Shown here: piece after piece, positions 24,501-39,500 of the stretch
How the letters are laid out: each line of letters starts with the position of its first letter
Position numbering within the stretch: the first letter of the stretch is position 1
NCBI GenBank assembly: GCA_036365455.1
Contig: JAWQUS010000017.1
Coordinates: 1 to 64,000, forward strand
Source of the DNA: Macrosoma leucophasiata
Taxonomy: Eukaryota > Arthropoda > Insecta > Lepidoptera > Hedylidae
Direction of reading: 5' to 3'
DNA length: 64,000 nt
Made by a program: the position numbers and the translations under genes
The notes under the pieces: model-generated
Seen by the model: only the letters and a program-made list of their open reading frames with translations
Told to the model about the DNA's origin: nothing
Database searches by the model: none

Positions 24501-27500
24501 GATAATAAGTAGTAGTCCAGTGTTGTGCGCCAAACGTTAAATTATAATTATACCAAGTTTCATCTTAATCGGACTGGTACATTTTGTGTGGTGCTTGAAC
24601 AAACAGACAGACAATTTTTTTAAAATCACATATTTGTGTTCGGTATCGTGCTAGTAACATCCCCTGGTATTTTTTTTTTCAATATTTTTAATGTACAGAA
24701 TTTACATTTCTACAGTTTTATTATAAGTATAGATTACGCGATAACATTTGTTATACGACTTACTACAAATCTTTTTTAAATAATACCAAAAACATGTTTT
24801 CTAAAGTTCAAAAGAGCTTCGCTGCCGCCACGTCACCCCGCAACTCCGCGCCCTACTCCACGTGGCAATATTGTGTTTATATTCTGAGAGCCTGCGACGC
24901 CCAGACCTTCGTTATATTATAAAACCTGGAAATTCTTCTATATATGTCCCCTATACAGGTATAAGCAAAACCAAAATATACAACCTGGGTCGCGGTGGCT
25001 TTGGCAGGTAACAGGTAGTAAAGGTGAGTAAAATTGTGTTTCAAATTTGTGATAGTATAAAACTTAGTTTTCATATATTTTAACTTACAATGATATTAGA
25101 AACCGCCTCGTCTATCGGCGGACACTTTGGACGGTGGCAACCCCTTGCCAGACACCCTCACAGTCTAATTATTTATAAATCTACTTTCGTCATAGTATAA
25201 AATCTGACTTTTATATATGTTATTCAGGAAACTATACGAATAATGTTTCCACAATTCCCAGTCACTTTCGAAGGTTCCCCTATCTTCCCAGGCACATTGA
25301 AGTCTACTCCAGGCGTGCGCGCGATGAATATACATGTACGTTGGTGTACCGTGTATGGTTGGACTTTGATAAATGATAGTTTTGATTGATAGATTGATAA
25401 TTGATTTATTTAACACACTGATATAAACTTAAGTAAAAATGATCTGATATGAATGATAATGAGCAGTGGACTGAGGCGGGCGCGGGGCGCACGAGCCGCC
25501 GCGGCACGCGTCAGCCTTGTCAGCGTAAAATGATATTGGTGTTCGGTTCATTACCCGAACATGCTGCCGGGCGGGAGATGAGAATGATCGTGAGATGATA
25601 CAAATGATTCCAGTTACATAAAACTCTTAGGTTAAATGAGTGATATACAAATGAGTAGCTCAAACAAAATGAAATTGATATAACACCAAAAATACAAATA
25701 AAATTGATATATAACATTGTAAAAATAAACACATTGAAAGTTGTAAAAAGTAAGATAAAAAGTAAATAAACTTTTTCATGATTTAGAGTCTCTAAAATGT
25801 CCTATGCTATTGTTTTTGATCTATTTAAAAATTGTCTTTTTTGTTTTATTGGCGACGTAGACGAATTAGTTACTGATTTACCGCGATTATCACTATCTAA
25901 CACTACCGATTGCACGCACTCATCACTCGCGGTACGATTGCCTATATTCACTACACTAGCCCGGAAAGTGACACCGTCGCCCGCACCGCTGCCCTGAGCA
26001 CCGGCGACCAGGGGCGCGCGCGCTCGCCGCCACCAGCACGCCGCCGCTGCCACAACCATGATCATGACTGCTGCTGACGTGTAGCTTATCACGTATTGGT
26101 GTACGTCATGATTTGATAACTCGTACTCAGATGATTTTACACTCTCCTTCATAGTTTGGATTTGTTCGTGTATCAAAGTAAGACTGCTGTTAATTTGCGC
26201 GTAGTCATCATTTTCAAAATGTTCAAATGATAGTGAGACATTCAGGATATGATTAATAGGAGCGATTTTGGGTATGATTTGTTCTTGATTGATTTCTGAT
26301 TCATTTCTCTTGCTAACATGATCTTGAGAAAAAATAGTAAAATTTGGCCCCTTCACAATACACTTCTCACTAAAACGTATGAGACCCGCCTTGTTGATTT
26401 TCCCACTTGAAATCTGATCATCGCAGATTATTCTAAGGGTTACATCAGAGCAGGTGAAATATAAATATGTGTTGAGGGAATTGACCGCCGTCCACTGAGT
26501 TTCGCATGGTGATCTAATAAATTGGCACTTGCTATTATTGTCTAATTTGCAAAATTTTTCATGCGTTTCCAAGTGACGTATCGGGCCCTTTGTCGTACAT
26601 AAATATGAGTCATCGTAGTGCAGACAGTTTTGTATTTCGTCTTGATTTATTGATAAATAGGAATCCCTTTTAACATTTATTGCTACAAAATTACTGATGG
26701 GAATCACACTTAGCATTTTCATTTTTTCTATAGAGTGAGGAATCGGAATGATTTTATAGAGGTCATAGCTATCTCTACTGGTCAATGGAAATTTTATTTC
26801 AAAAATGAAGTAATTCTTGGTCATTCGGACTTTTACGTGTAATAGTTGATATAAATTCTTCAAATCGCTCTGTATGTTGCGCAGCGGTAACCGTAAATCA
26901 TCTTTCAGTTGTCCTGATATAGTGCGTAGTTCATTCAACAATTGTTTTGGCGTCAATAAGTGTATATTAAATTTGCCGTGATAGGTATCTGTGATTGTGT
27001 CCAATAAAGTATCTTGTAATCTTCTTAAATTTGCTAACATGGTACTAGCCGCTATAGATGATAAAGCAAAGTCTTCTGAAAAGGATAAATTCTGCATTTG
27101 ATCTTTTAAATAGTTCGTGGCTTGATCAAGACTATTCAAATGTTTGTTTATAATTTTATGTTGATTATTTATGCTCTCTTCTGTGCGTTTTAATAAGTTA
27201 AATTCTGACTCCACGATCGATGTTTGGTTTTGCCACAAATTTGCGAGACGTTTCTGATTCTGCGTAATCAATGCAATGTCCTTCTCGTATTTTTCTGCGA
27301 AACGCTCATCCAGTACGCCGAAGAGACTATTTGCAACGTAGCCAATCCCATTGATAAGGCCTCGACGCTGTCTGGAGTGAGCTTCGAATTCCTGATTCAT
27401 CAAAAGTTGATTATAGTACTCTAGCTCTGAATGATCGTGACGTAATTGTAAGAGTATCATGTTGCAGCGTGATTGTTCTTTTAATTGTTCGCACATACTT

Positions 27501-30500
27501 TCTAAATACTTTATGAATTTATTAATAGCCATATCACCTTCCCAATAAGGAGACATATCGAAATAAACAACTAAAGTCCATTCATCCCTGATATGTTGCA
27601 TTTTCGCGACAGGATCGAAATACAACGTTTGATTGTTGTTTAAAGAAGTGACAGTGTATGACGCACTTGATGACGTCAGTAACGTCATGAAGTAAACAAA
27701 CATAAGCGCTAGTGATAGAAATTTTGAACCGCTCGTTGTCCTTGATTTCTTTTTATGATTTTCTTGTTGACTCATACAATCTTTAACTGATATCTGCTCA
27801 CTCTTCTCCATGTTTTCTTCATGCTGTTTGTTTTGATACACAGGTAGAAGAGCTATTTTACTGATAGGCCTTTTCATAAATCCAGATTTCGTTTTCAAAG
27901 TTACCACTCTCACTAAGCCATCCCTTCCTGGGTGTAGTTCTGTCACTCTCCCCATTGCCCATTTTCCTGAAGGTAAGTTGTCATCCTTAATGATTACAAT
28001 ATCCCCAATTTTCATATTTACTCTTTCTTTGTGCCATTTACTTCGTATTGATAGTTGAGTTAGATAGTCATCTTTCCATTTCTTCCAGATATCTTGATGT
28101 ATCTTCTTGATTAGATGCCACCTTGTTCTTGCGTCCTGATCAGTATCGATAATCGTTAAACCTGCTCTTCCACATAAAAAGTGTGCCGGCGTAAGGCAAT
28201 CAAGATCTTCGATATTTTCTGATAAAGCACACAGTGGACGCGAGTTCAAACACGCTTCCAGCTGTGATAAAAGCGTACAATATTCCTCGAAGGTCAATTT
28301 TTGATTACCGACTGTTCTTTTGATATGATGCTTCAAACTGCGCACAGCTCTCTCCCACAACCCGCCAGCGGTGGGCCAAGAGGGTGCATTGAAGTGCAAT
28401 TTCATATTCATGTTAGTGATTTCTTGATAAAAATTATTATTTAATATTTGCTGTAGGTCAAAATATGATTCTTGTAAAATTCTATTGGCTTTCACAAAGT
28501 TCGTACCATTATCACAATATAAATGATGCGGACTGCCTCTTCTCGCTGCCATGCGACGTAACGCGGCCAGGAATGCTTCACTGGTCAGATCTGATACAAT
28601 TTCTAGGTGTACTGCCTTTGTCACCATGCAAACAAAGACCACAATATATCCCTTCAGCGTTCGGCTACCACGACCTCTATTCATTTTGACATCAACGAAC
28701 CCGGTGTAATCAACTCCTGTATGATAGAATGGTGGAGCTGGATTCACTCTGGATGCTGGTAAATCCCCCATCAGTTGATATTTTATGTCTGGGCTATGAC
28801 GTCTACAAATAACGCAGTTCCGAACGTACTTCTTCGTCGCTCTTGATCCTCCTATGATCCAATACCTTCTTCTTATATTTGATAATGTCAATTTGCTGCC
28901 TCCGTGAAACGTTAAATGATGAGCTTGATCGATTAGCAGATAAGTTAAACGATGATTATGCGGGATGATTATTGGATGTTTTTCTTCGTGAGATAAATCT
29001 GCATGTCTCAATCTCCTTCCAACGCGTAATATTCCTTCCTGGTCTAGAAAGGGTTGTAAACTTAACAAATTGCTTTTTGATTTTAAAATATTATTACGTT
29101 TTAAACATTCTATGTCACATGTAAATTCATTGTATTGCACGTATTTGATGATTCGCATTTTTGCCGCATGCATTTCTTGTAACGTGATATATGTAGGTCG
29201 CAGCTGTTTGCTCGGGGTTAATGCACGTAGTATCCATGCGAATATACGAACTGCTTTATTAAATGAGTTATGTTTTTCTAATAATTGTATGATAATACTT
29301 TCTTCGTGACAAACTTGTATGATATTTACGTGCTTGATTCTCATCTCATGATTCGTACTGTATTCTGTATGATCTCTTGTTTCTATACTAGGTAATGATA
29401 ATGATGATAACCACTCCGGGCCATGCCACCACAATTTATGATTCTTTAGTTGTGATGCACTCAAACCTCGGCTCGCAGCATCCGCAGGGTTCTCATTTGT
29501 TTTGATGTACCTCCATTGATTAGACGGCATAATTTGCGTGATCTGTTTCACGCGATTAGCTACAAAAGATTTCCAACGACTACAATCTCCATTGAGCCAT
29601 CCTAGAACGACCATTGAGTCGGTCCAACCATACATCTTGATATTGTAATTACTGTAGCATTCTGATATTTTTGTCATAAGTTTACTTAAAAGATACGCTC
29701 CACACAACTCCAACCTAGGTAATGATAATGATTTTTTATTCGGTGCGACCTTAGTTTTAGCAGCAACTAATATCACGGAATATTTATCCTGATGTTTGAT
29801 TCGCGCATACACTGTGGCTGCAAATGCTTTCAAAGACGCGTCGCAGAACCCATGAAACTCGATAATATCTTCTTCACCACAACCTAACCATCTTGGTATT
29901 TCTATCTCATTGATAACACTTATGTCTTCTTTTAACTTAACCCATTCTTTGTAAATATTATCCGGTATGACGTCATCCCATTGCAACTCTTCTGACCAAA
30001 CACGCTGGAATAAAATTTTCAATTTTGTAACTAAAGGTGCCAACCATCCAAGTGGGTCAAATATCTTTGAAATCTCTCCTAACAAATTTCTCTTAGTGAT
30101 TTTATTTGGTATTTCCTTTGATATATTGCATTTAAATGATAATTGATCTGTTGACGAATTCCATAATATCCCTAATGTTTTTCCTGTGTTATCTGATTTA
30201 AATGTAAATATATTATCGCAACTTTCTTCAGCTTTTATGTTTGATAATAATTTCGGATTATTTGCTGACCACTTTCTTAACGTAAATCCCCCTGATTTCA
30301 TTAACTGGCATAAATCCTTGATAAGCCTTTTCCCTGATTGTATGTCATGTGCCCCTGATACTAAATCGTCTGTGTACATTGAATGTTTGACAATGTTTGC
30401 TGCATCTGGATAATTATCGCTTTCATCTGCCGCCAATCTCTTTAACGTCATCATAGCGAGGAATGGAGCTGCCTTCGTTCCATACGTGACCTGCGTGATG

Positions 30501-33500
30501 CGCGATGTGGTAGGAAGCACTGCATCCCAGATGATTGTTCTACAAATCGCATATGTCCTAACAATTTATATTCATTAATAAATTCTCTGTAATTTTGCGC
30601 CAACTGCGGTTCTCTAATAAATTTCCTCTCTATGTTACGAAATTGTGCGTAAGCTATTTCCTTTGATGATCCTAATTGTTCCTCAAAATTGTCATGCAAG
30701 GGCATCCTAACTTCGTACCGACCATCTTGACGACGCTTAGTGGTTTCATTGTATAACTGAATGCATTTTTGATCTTCTGAGCTGTAGTCGGATGGTTCTT
30801 CGACTTCTTCAACTTCCCAAAATTTGTGAATATTTTCTAGATCGATGGTGACGACATTACAGTGAAACGATGATACACTTCCACATAGAATCCAACCAAG
30901 CTGAGTTTGCTGGGCTATGGGTTGACCTTGATTTTCACCTCTAAATATACCATCTAACATGATTTTCGCGTAAATATCAGCTCCTAGTAACAAATCTACT
31001 GGACGACTGATATAGAATTCGGGATCAGCAAGATCAATATCTTGAATATGTGGCCAAGCAGGGTTATCAAAGGTAGTGTTAGGTAATTTCTTGATTAAAT
31101 TATTCATGATTAATACTTCCGCTTTAAATGAAAATTCTGTGTTAATTGATTGACAGTTTATGCTTAACATTCCTTTACATGTATTGCTCTTTTCTTCTAT
31201 CCCAAGAACAATTCCCTTGTATGATTGTCGTTTCAAACTTAACATCTGAGCGGCATTTTCGCTTATAAGCGATATCTGAGACCCTTGGTCAATGAGGGCT
31301 CGCAATGTATGATACGTACCATCAATTGCCATAACTTTTACCATTGCAGTTGATAATAAAATTTCCGAAGATTCATTTTGAGATACATGTGACGCGTTAC
31401 TCATATTCTGTTTGTTATTAGCTTTATAAAATTTGATTGGTTTTAAATTCGCTTGACCGGCTGTTGACTTGTGTTGCGTTGCGCAAGCCTCGTGTAACAA
31501 GGTATTGTGAAATTCTGTACACGATCGGCACCGTTTCGTCGAAAAGCATGGTTTTCCAAAATGAGGATATAAACAATTCATACACACATTAAGGGTTGAT
31601 ACCGTCTGTAATCTCGTTTCATTGTTCATGTCTAAAAATTTCTGGCATATAAATAGACCGTGTCCTTGCTGACACAGCGGACAAGACTTATATGGATATG
31701 AATTAGATGATATATGATAAGACATTTTATTAAAGGGCTGATTGTTACGTGATTGATAAATGTGATTATATTGATAGTTGTTATTAAACGGTTTCTTCTG
31801 ATATGATTTTTGGCCATTTACTGGCACAGATTTTTGCTGATTGGGCAGGAATGATCTTTGATAGTTCGGCGTAAATGATTTATGATTATTGCTGTACTGT
31901 TTACGTCTCTGTTCGATAGTATTAAACTTACTTTCTAAAAAGTTTAATAAATCTTCTAAATTAGGAATCTCTCGGGGACTTTTCAACGAGTCTAAATATG
32001 CGTCATGCGTTTCAGGATCAACTTTCAAGGCTAAAATATGCTCTACAATAGGGTCCCAATTGGTAATGTCAACGCCTAAATTTTTGATTGCGTTAAGACT
32101 CTCTAATGTTATGTCGTGTATCTTTTGAAGCTGAATGAAGGACTGGTGTTGCATATTAGGTAGGTTCAACATTTCATTAAGATAAGATGCAAAAATACGT
32201 TTCTTATTGGTATACCGTTTCTGAAGTAATTCCCATGCTGTACAGTAGTTTTCGGCACTTATCGATAAATGCTGTATTAACTTCTCTGCCTCACCGCGTA
32301 GTTTGCTTTTTAAATGCTGCGTTTTTTGGGCTTTTGCTATTGAAGGGTTTAGATGCACGGCTTCATTAAATTGATCTCTAAAGGACAACCATTGTTGATA
32401 ATTACCTGTAAATGTAGGTGTGTCTATATGCGGCGTTGATTTCTCGCGATGTGATACTGCATGCAACTTTGTGTTAACCGCTCTTTTCAAACTGATATAC
32501 GTGATCTCATGCTGTGAAAACGCTTCCTGATACTCATCATTAACATCGCCATCTGCTTCATGCTCGATCTCCCAGTGAAGGGAGTCTACTACTCGCCATC
32601 GACTCTGTATTTCCGACAGCACACTATCAAATTCCCATTGATTGCAAAGTAACTCTAAATCTATCGTATTGACCGTCCTCATAAATGCTTTAAAGTAGAT
32701 AAATTGCCTGCGTAGCATGTCATCTAGCTTACTAGGAGAGCCAATTGATCGCTTTTCACTAGAACGTACCTCCCTGCTGTCGAAATATTCATTTCCACCA
32801 GGCTGCTCTCGTACCTGCTCTGATTCTAACTCACCTGTTTGCTTGCTGCTTCCCGCAACTGGCTGGTAAAGGCTAGGGGAAGGGCATGATTTTTGTACAA
32901 TATAGGTTGTGATATCGAAATAAAGTTTACTAGCTTTTTCAAACTCATTGCGTGCAAAATACGGACGTTGTTTATCCTCGAATGGGGCTAGTTTTTTATG
33001 ATTTTGTTGATAATCAAACCAATATGCTTCTAAAGTATCAAGTTTCCGCTTAAAATAATTAGGTGCGGACCTACGCTCCTCTCCGTCTTTTTTCATGTTA
33101 ATAAATAATTTTTCCATCGCCTCGAAAATCTCTAATTGCGCTTCGTAAACTTGTTCCATTGTTAATGATATTTGTAAATCGGTTAAATAAAAAATGGAAT
33201 TGCCTTACTTTGATATGATGATTTATACTTGCGACAAATCCTCAGATGATAATCCCAATGCAATCCTTGTAATATGATACACTAGCACTGCACTGTAATC
33301 CACGTGGTCCCGCTTAAACCAAACCGCGCGATAGGTTTTTTCGCTCGATGGACCAATGTACCGTGTATGGTTGGACTTTGATAAATGATAGTTTTGATTG
33401 ATAGATTGATAATTGATTTATTTAACACACTGATATAAACTTAAGTAAAAATGATCTGATATGAATGATAATGAGCAGTGGACTGAGGCGGGCGCGGGGC

Positions 33501-36500
33501 GCACGAGCCGCCGCGGCACGCGTCAGCCTTGTCAGCGTAAAATGATATTGGTGTTCGGTTCATTACCCGAACAGTTGGTGCGAGTGAAATAGCATGATCG
33601 GTCCACGGCGATCTCTTTCTGCGCATCAGCTGTCTCGTACTCCGTATTGTGTAGTGTGAACTGTTTTACGTACAGAAACCGTTGAATAATTTATTTGTAA
33701 TAAGAGTGAGGGAAAATTAATTTTGCTTTCTGAAGAGACATTAAATAAATGTCAAACTGACGTTCCGCTTAGCCCAACGGTGTGAGATGACCGTTTAATT
33801 CGAAGGGTCACGGGTTCGATCTCCGCACCGGGACCAATATTTGTATGGCCTACAGATATTTGTTTCGGATCTGAGTGTTTGTGTATGTGTTATATGTGTA
33901 TAACGGTACCCACGACACAGGTTTATACCTTCTGTGGGGCTGTGAGTATAAGCGTAAGCGTATTTTTATAACTGAAAGTCAGAAGAAAAAACATATATTA
34001 TATATATACTCCTTATAGTAAAACCAACATACATAAAAATTGATCTCCTTAACTTTAAACTTATGTATGTATGTATCTTGACGCCAGGTCCCTAACGGGG
34101 TAGGCAGAGAATGTAGAGCGCCAAATAATCCTGACAAACCTCTCGTGCCTCGTCATCATCATTCTCTTCATACATGCACGCCAATTCCTAAGACTTTTGA
34201 CCCCACCATCAGACAGAACTCGACCTATTTGGTCATGGTAGGTTTGTCTTGGTCTTCCTGGGCCTCTGCAATCATCCACATTCGCATTGTATATATCTTT
34301 AGTCATTCGCTCATTCGACAATCTTTCTATATGCCCGAACCATCGGAGCATGCCTTTTTTCATTTTTACACCGATACTATCATTCACACAAAGCCTCTTT
34401 CTTACATATTCATTACGAACGCGATCGGTGAGTGATACACCGCAGATCTTGCGCAAAGATCTCATCTCGACCGCGTTTAACTTACTTTCATGCTCTTTCC
34501 TGCATACCGAGCTCTCGCTTCCATATAATAGCGTTGGAGTAAGTACAGCTTTATGTACAGCTAGTCGAGCCCGCTGGCTGAGATATTTAGATTCTAGCAG
34601 CTTACCCAACGCTCCATTCATGCAATTCCCAGCAAGCACCCTTCTTTCTATGTCGGTGGTGTACCTACCATCCTTGCTAAAAGCACATCCAAGATATACA
34701 ATTTCATCCACCTGTTCTAACACTGCATCATCTACTACTACCCTTGCATTTGTTCTCTGTTCATCTCTTTCAAATACTAATACTTTAGTTTTATCCACAT
34801 TCAATTGTTAACCTTTCTCCATACAATCCTCTTTCATGACTATGATTAGTGCTTGTAGCCCAGATGGTGTACAGCTAACAATTACCACATCATCTGCGTA
34901 AAGCAGACAGTTCACCACTAAGTCACCCATACGAACTCCCACATCCATCTACTTCACCCTCTGGAGGCATTTGTCCAGATATATGATAAACAGCCTAGAC
35001 GAAAGCACGCAACCCTGTCTGACACCGATGTTAACATCAAACCAGGGTGACATGTTACCAGCTACCCGTACACATGCTTAACTTTAAACTTCTAGAATTT
35101 TATCATCGACTGCCGATTTTTCTTATTATTTTCTGCACAATACTTAAAAAAAATGATAGATATTTTTTTACAACTTTCTTAAATCACAACTTGATTCCAT
35201 AAAATTCACTTGAAAAAATTCAAATTTTAATTAAATGCAAAATTTAATGATAATTTGCAAAAGTTAATAGCGTAATGAATTGCATTCAATTGTTGACTAG
35301 TTGTGCCTGCGACTTCGCTTGCGTGAGAATTTATGATTGTTCAGTACCTACCCGGACGAAGTTGTGGGCGCAGCTAGTATAAAAGTAGCCTAAGTTACTC
35401 ATTATTACATCAGTTATCTGCCAGTGAAAGTCCCGTCAAAATCGGTGCAGCCGTTCACAAGATTAGCCCCGCCAAACAGACAGACAGACAGACAAAAATT
35501 GTAAAAAATGTTATTTTGGTATATGTACCGCGTATACATATTGGTTGGGGAAAAAGTCTCTTCGCATTTTTTAAGATAATTCAAAACATTTTTTAATATA
35601 GTTAATACTCAATACTCAATACTCAATACTTTATTGCACCATAATGTACCTACAACATTAGGATTATGGACCCTGTTGGGCACCGCAATGTAGGAGAGAG
35701 GATGTTATTTCAATTTAACTAAAATATGTATGTACCATTTTGTTCGATAACCTTTTGCCATCTTGTAGGTAGGGACATGATCTCATTGCTATAAAAATTT
35801 TGGGACTTCTCATCAAAATACCGCGACAAGTGGATTTGGCAGTCCTCTCATGATGTTAACCTAACATTGCATAAAAATAATTCTGAAGAGACCGAAACAG
35901 GTGGAAATCTGAAGGTGCAAGGTCAGGACTATACGGCGGATGCATTAACACCTCCCAGCCAAACTCTCTTAATTTTTGCTGAGTGGCTATAGATGTGTGA
36001 GGTCTAGCGTTATCATGATAAAACACCACACCCCTTCTGTTGATCAATTCCGGCCGCTTTCTCTCAACTTCTTGCTTTAATCTCATCAGTTGTTCGCTGT
36101 AGAGTTCAGAATCGATAGTCCTGCCTGGTGGTAATAGCTCATAATGAATAATGCCCTTCCAATCCCACACACACAACATCACCTTATTGCGAGTTAACCC
36201 GGGTTTCGCCACAGTCTGTGAAGCCTGACTGGCCTTTGACCATGACCTTTTTCGAACGTTCTTGTCGTACGTGATCCACTTTTCATCACCAGTTATCAGC
36301 TTCTTCAAAAATGATTCGGTTTCATTACGTCGTAATAAAGAATCACAAATGAGTACACGGTTCATTAGGTTTCTTTCAGTGAGCTCGTGAGGTACCCAAA
36401 TATCGAGCTTTTTTTGTACCCAGCTTTTTTCAAATGCGCCAAAACTGTTTTGTGATCAATTCTCAGTGCTTCAGCTACGTCGTAACTACTGATATGTCGA

Positions 36501-39500
36501 TCTTGCTCCACTTTTTCAAAAATGGCATCCATTTTATCCGTAATAGGGCGACCAGAGCGAGGTGCATCTTTGACATCAAAATTTCCGGATTGAAAACGCT
36601 TAAACCAAATTTGTGCTACTCTCACAGACACTGCACTAGGTCCATAAACATCGCAAATTTTTTTCGCGGCTTGCGTTGCATTTTTACCTTTTTTGTAGTA
36701 AAATTTTAAAATGTATCGAATTTCTTCATTAGATTCTTTCATTCATCTTGACAGTACGAAAAACAAATGAAAATCACACATTTGCCTAGTTTGAATTTGG
36801 AATTATGTTCTTTTAAATGTTAACTTTCAATGATACCAAAACCAGTTAGATAAAAATACTACAGCCAAAGAGATTTTATAACAAGTTCATACATACTATA
36901 ATGCGAAAAGACTTTTTCCCCAACCTATTACATATGCATTTAGTAAAAAGCGGTTATTTTAATGTTACAAACAGACACTCCAATTTTATTTATTTGTATA
37001 GATTTCATATTTTGTTGATATAAAAATATCATTAATTTATTTTAATCGGTTATAAATCTACATAATTAATTTTTTTGATAAATTTAGAGTATAGATCGCG
37101 CTATTTCACTCGCACCAACGTACATCATTGCGCGCACGCCTGGAGTAGACTTCAATGTGTCTGGGAAGATAGGGGAACCATCGAAAGTGACTGGGAATAG
37201 TGGAAACATTATTCGTATAGTTTTCTGAATAACATATATAAAAGTCAGATTTTATACTATGACGAAAGTAGATTTATAAATAATTAGACTGTGAGGGTGT
37301 CTGGCAAGGGGTTGCTACCGTCCAAAGTGTCCGCCGATAGACGAGGCGGTTTCTTATATGATTGTAAGTTAAAATATATGAAATCTAAGTTTTATACTAT
37401 CACAAATTTGAAACACAATTTTACTCACATTTTCTACCTGTTACCTGTCAAAGCCACCGCGACCCAGGTTGTATATTTTGGTTTTGCTTATACCTGTATA
37501 GGGGACATATATAGAAGAATTTCTAGGTTTTATAATATAACGAAGGTCTGGGCGTCGCAGGCTCTCAGTAGTGTATTTATTTATTATATATATATTTATA
37601 TATGCACAGATTTATTAAAATTTATTATACATTATTTATTATTATTGTTACATGATAATATAGTATTTTATTTATATTATATAAATATAATTATTACATC
37701 TAATTTAAGGTAGTTATCTTTCTATTTTAAATACTTTCTCTCCAAGGTTTTTTTTATTTGCACTCTCATCATCTTGTCTCACTACCCTAAGGTCGACTGG
37801 TAGAGAATGCCTTACGGCATTAAGTCCGCCTTATGTGCTTACATTGTGCATTAAAGCTTAAATAAATAAATAAATAAATAAATATTAGGCAAGGTAAGGC
37901 ATAGCTCAGAGTTAATGCCAGTTCAGAGGCAAAAAACAAATGTATGGAGAAACCTACATTTAGAAACCTACATGTTGTATGGAGAAACCTACATTTTAAA
38001 AAGGCGTAGAATAAATGTTGTCAACTTAGATGTAGAGAGGCTGCCTGCAAGACGTGATGCGCTAATTTGAATGAACCCTGTATATTTTGTTTAATTGAAT
38101 GGAGTCTGTGAGCTAGAAAAATAAATAATAATATATAAGAAGATAACCTGTATAGAAACCAGCACAGAGCAGATAAGCATCTGCGACTTGGGCGAGATGA
38201 GCGAGGGGCGGCGCGCCGACTGCTTGCTGGCTGCGAAGATGCGCGCGATGCGGTTGGTCTTGGTGAGCAGCGCCGCGTACACCACCGTGAAGCAGAACCC
38301 CGTGCCGAACCTGCGGGCCGGCGGGTGGCGGGTGGACTGTTACTGGACATCGCTAATGCTACCCTACCACTAAACGAGTAGGTAGAGATTATGATGCGCC
38401 AACGACAGTTGCAGCAAATTCAAATTTTGTTCAAGAACAAATTTAAATAAAATAACGTTTTGTGATTGTATACGTTTTAAGTCAGAAAGAAAAAAAAATA
38501 AAGCGTCTGTCTATAAATATTATATTGGCTAGACATATTCATAAATACTTCAAGCCGAGATTTTTACACCGATTAAGAAAAAATCGTTCTTTAATGTCCT
38601 GTCTGAAATATAGTATTTGCAATACTCGTGGTTAAAGTTCTTATCTTTTCTGTTCCTATTTCTCTAGGAGATAGAAAGCGTGAGATATGGGATTGTGGTG
38701 GGTTACCGTTGGAAGGCGCAGAGTAGGTGCGTGGGGCGCAGCACGAGCGCGAAGGTGACGAGGTAGCACATAAGGATGCCGGCCAGCAGCACGCCCGACA
38801 GCTCACGCCCGCTCGCGCGCACCACCGGCGTCTGCGCGCGCCACACCCACACCACGCACACCAGCCTGCACACACCACACACTGTACCGAGCTAGCACAT
38901 AAGGATGCCGGCCAGCAGCACGCCCGACAGCTCGCGCGCACCACCGGCGTCTGCGAGCGCCACACCCACACCACGCACACCAGCTTGCACACACCACACA
39001 CTGTGCCGAGCTAGCACATAAGGATGCCGGCCAGCAGCACTCCCGACAGCTCGCGCGCACCACCGGCGTCTGCGCGCGCCACACCCACACCACGCACACC
39101 AGCCTGCACATACCACACACTGTACCGAGCTAGCACATAAGGATGCCGGCCAGCAGCACTCCCGACAGCTCGCGCGCACCACCGGCGTCTGCGCGCGCCA
39201 CACCCACACCACGCACACCAGGCTGCACACACCACACACTGTACCGAGCTAGCACATAAGGATGCCGGCCAGTAGCACGCCCGACAGCTCGCGCGCACCA
39301 CCGGCGTCTGCGCGCGCCACACCCACACCACGCACACCAGCCTGCACACACCACACACTGTACCGAGCTAGCACATAAGGATGCCGGCCAGCAGCACGCC
39401 CGACAGCTCACGCGCACCACCGGCGTCTGCGCGCGCCACACCCACACCACGCACACCAGCCTGCACACACCACACACTGTACCGAGCTAGCACATAAGGA

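Larger units (their letters stand above)
25345..33573 (-). mobile_element. BEL/Pao LTR retrotransposon with envelope-like domain (defective)
   Basis: This 8229-bp element has apparently identical 217-bp LTRs and a GTTGG duplication at 25340-25344 and 33574-33578, the 5-bp size typical of BEL/Pao. Order on the minus strand is LTR, primer-binding site, gag and protease (first frame), reverse transcriptase remainder, RNase H, integrase and envelope (second frame), LTR. The first part of the reverse transcriptase is missing at the frame junction near 30500. It lies inside the left inverted-repeat arm, in intron 13 of the receptor gene and in the same orientation as it. Confidence 0.93.
35296..37003. 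mobile_element. Helitron-like element, interrupted by a mariner
   Basis: 35296-35540 plus 36931-37003 match the uninterrupted copy at 61645-61970. Read on the minus strand, the family starts TCTATACAAATAAATA and ends CTAG next to T, as Helitrons do. Non-coding. Confidence 0.55.
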
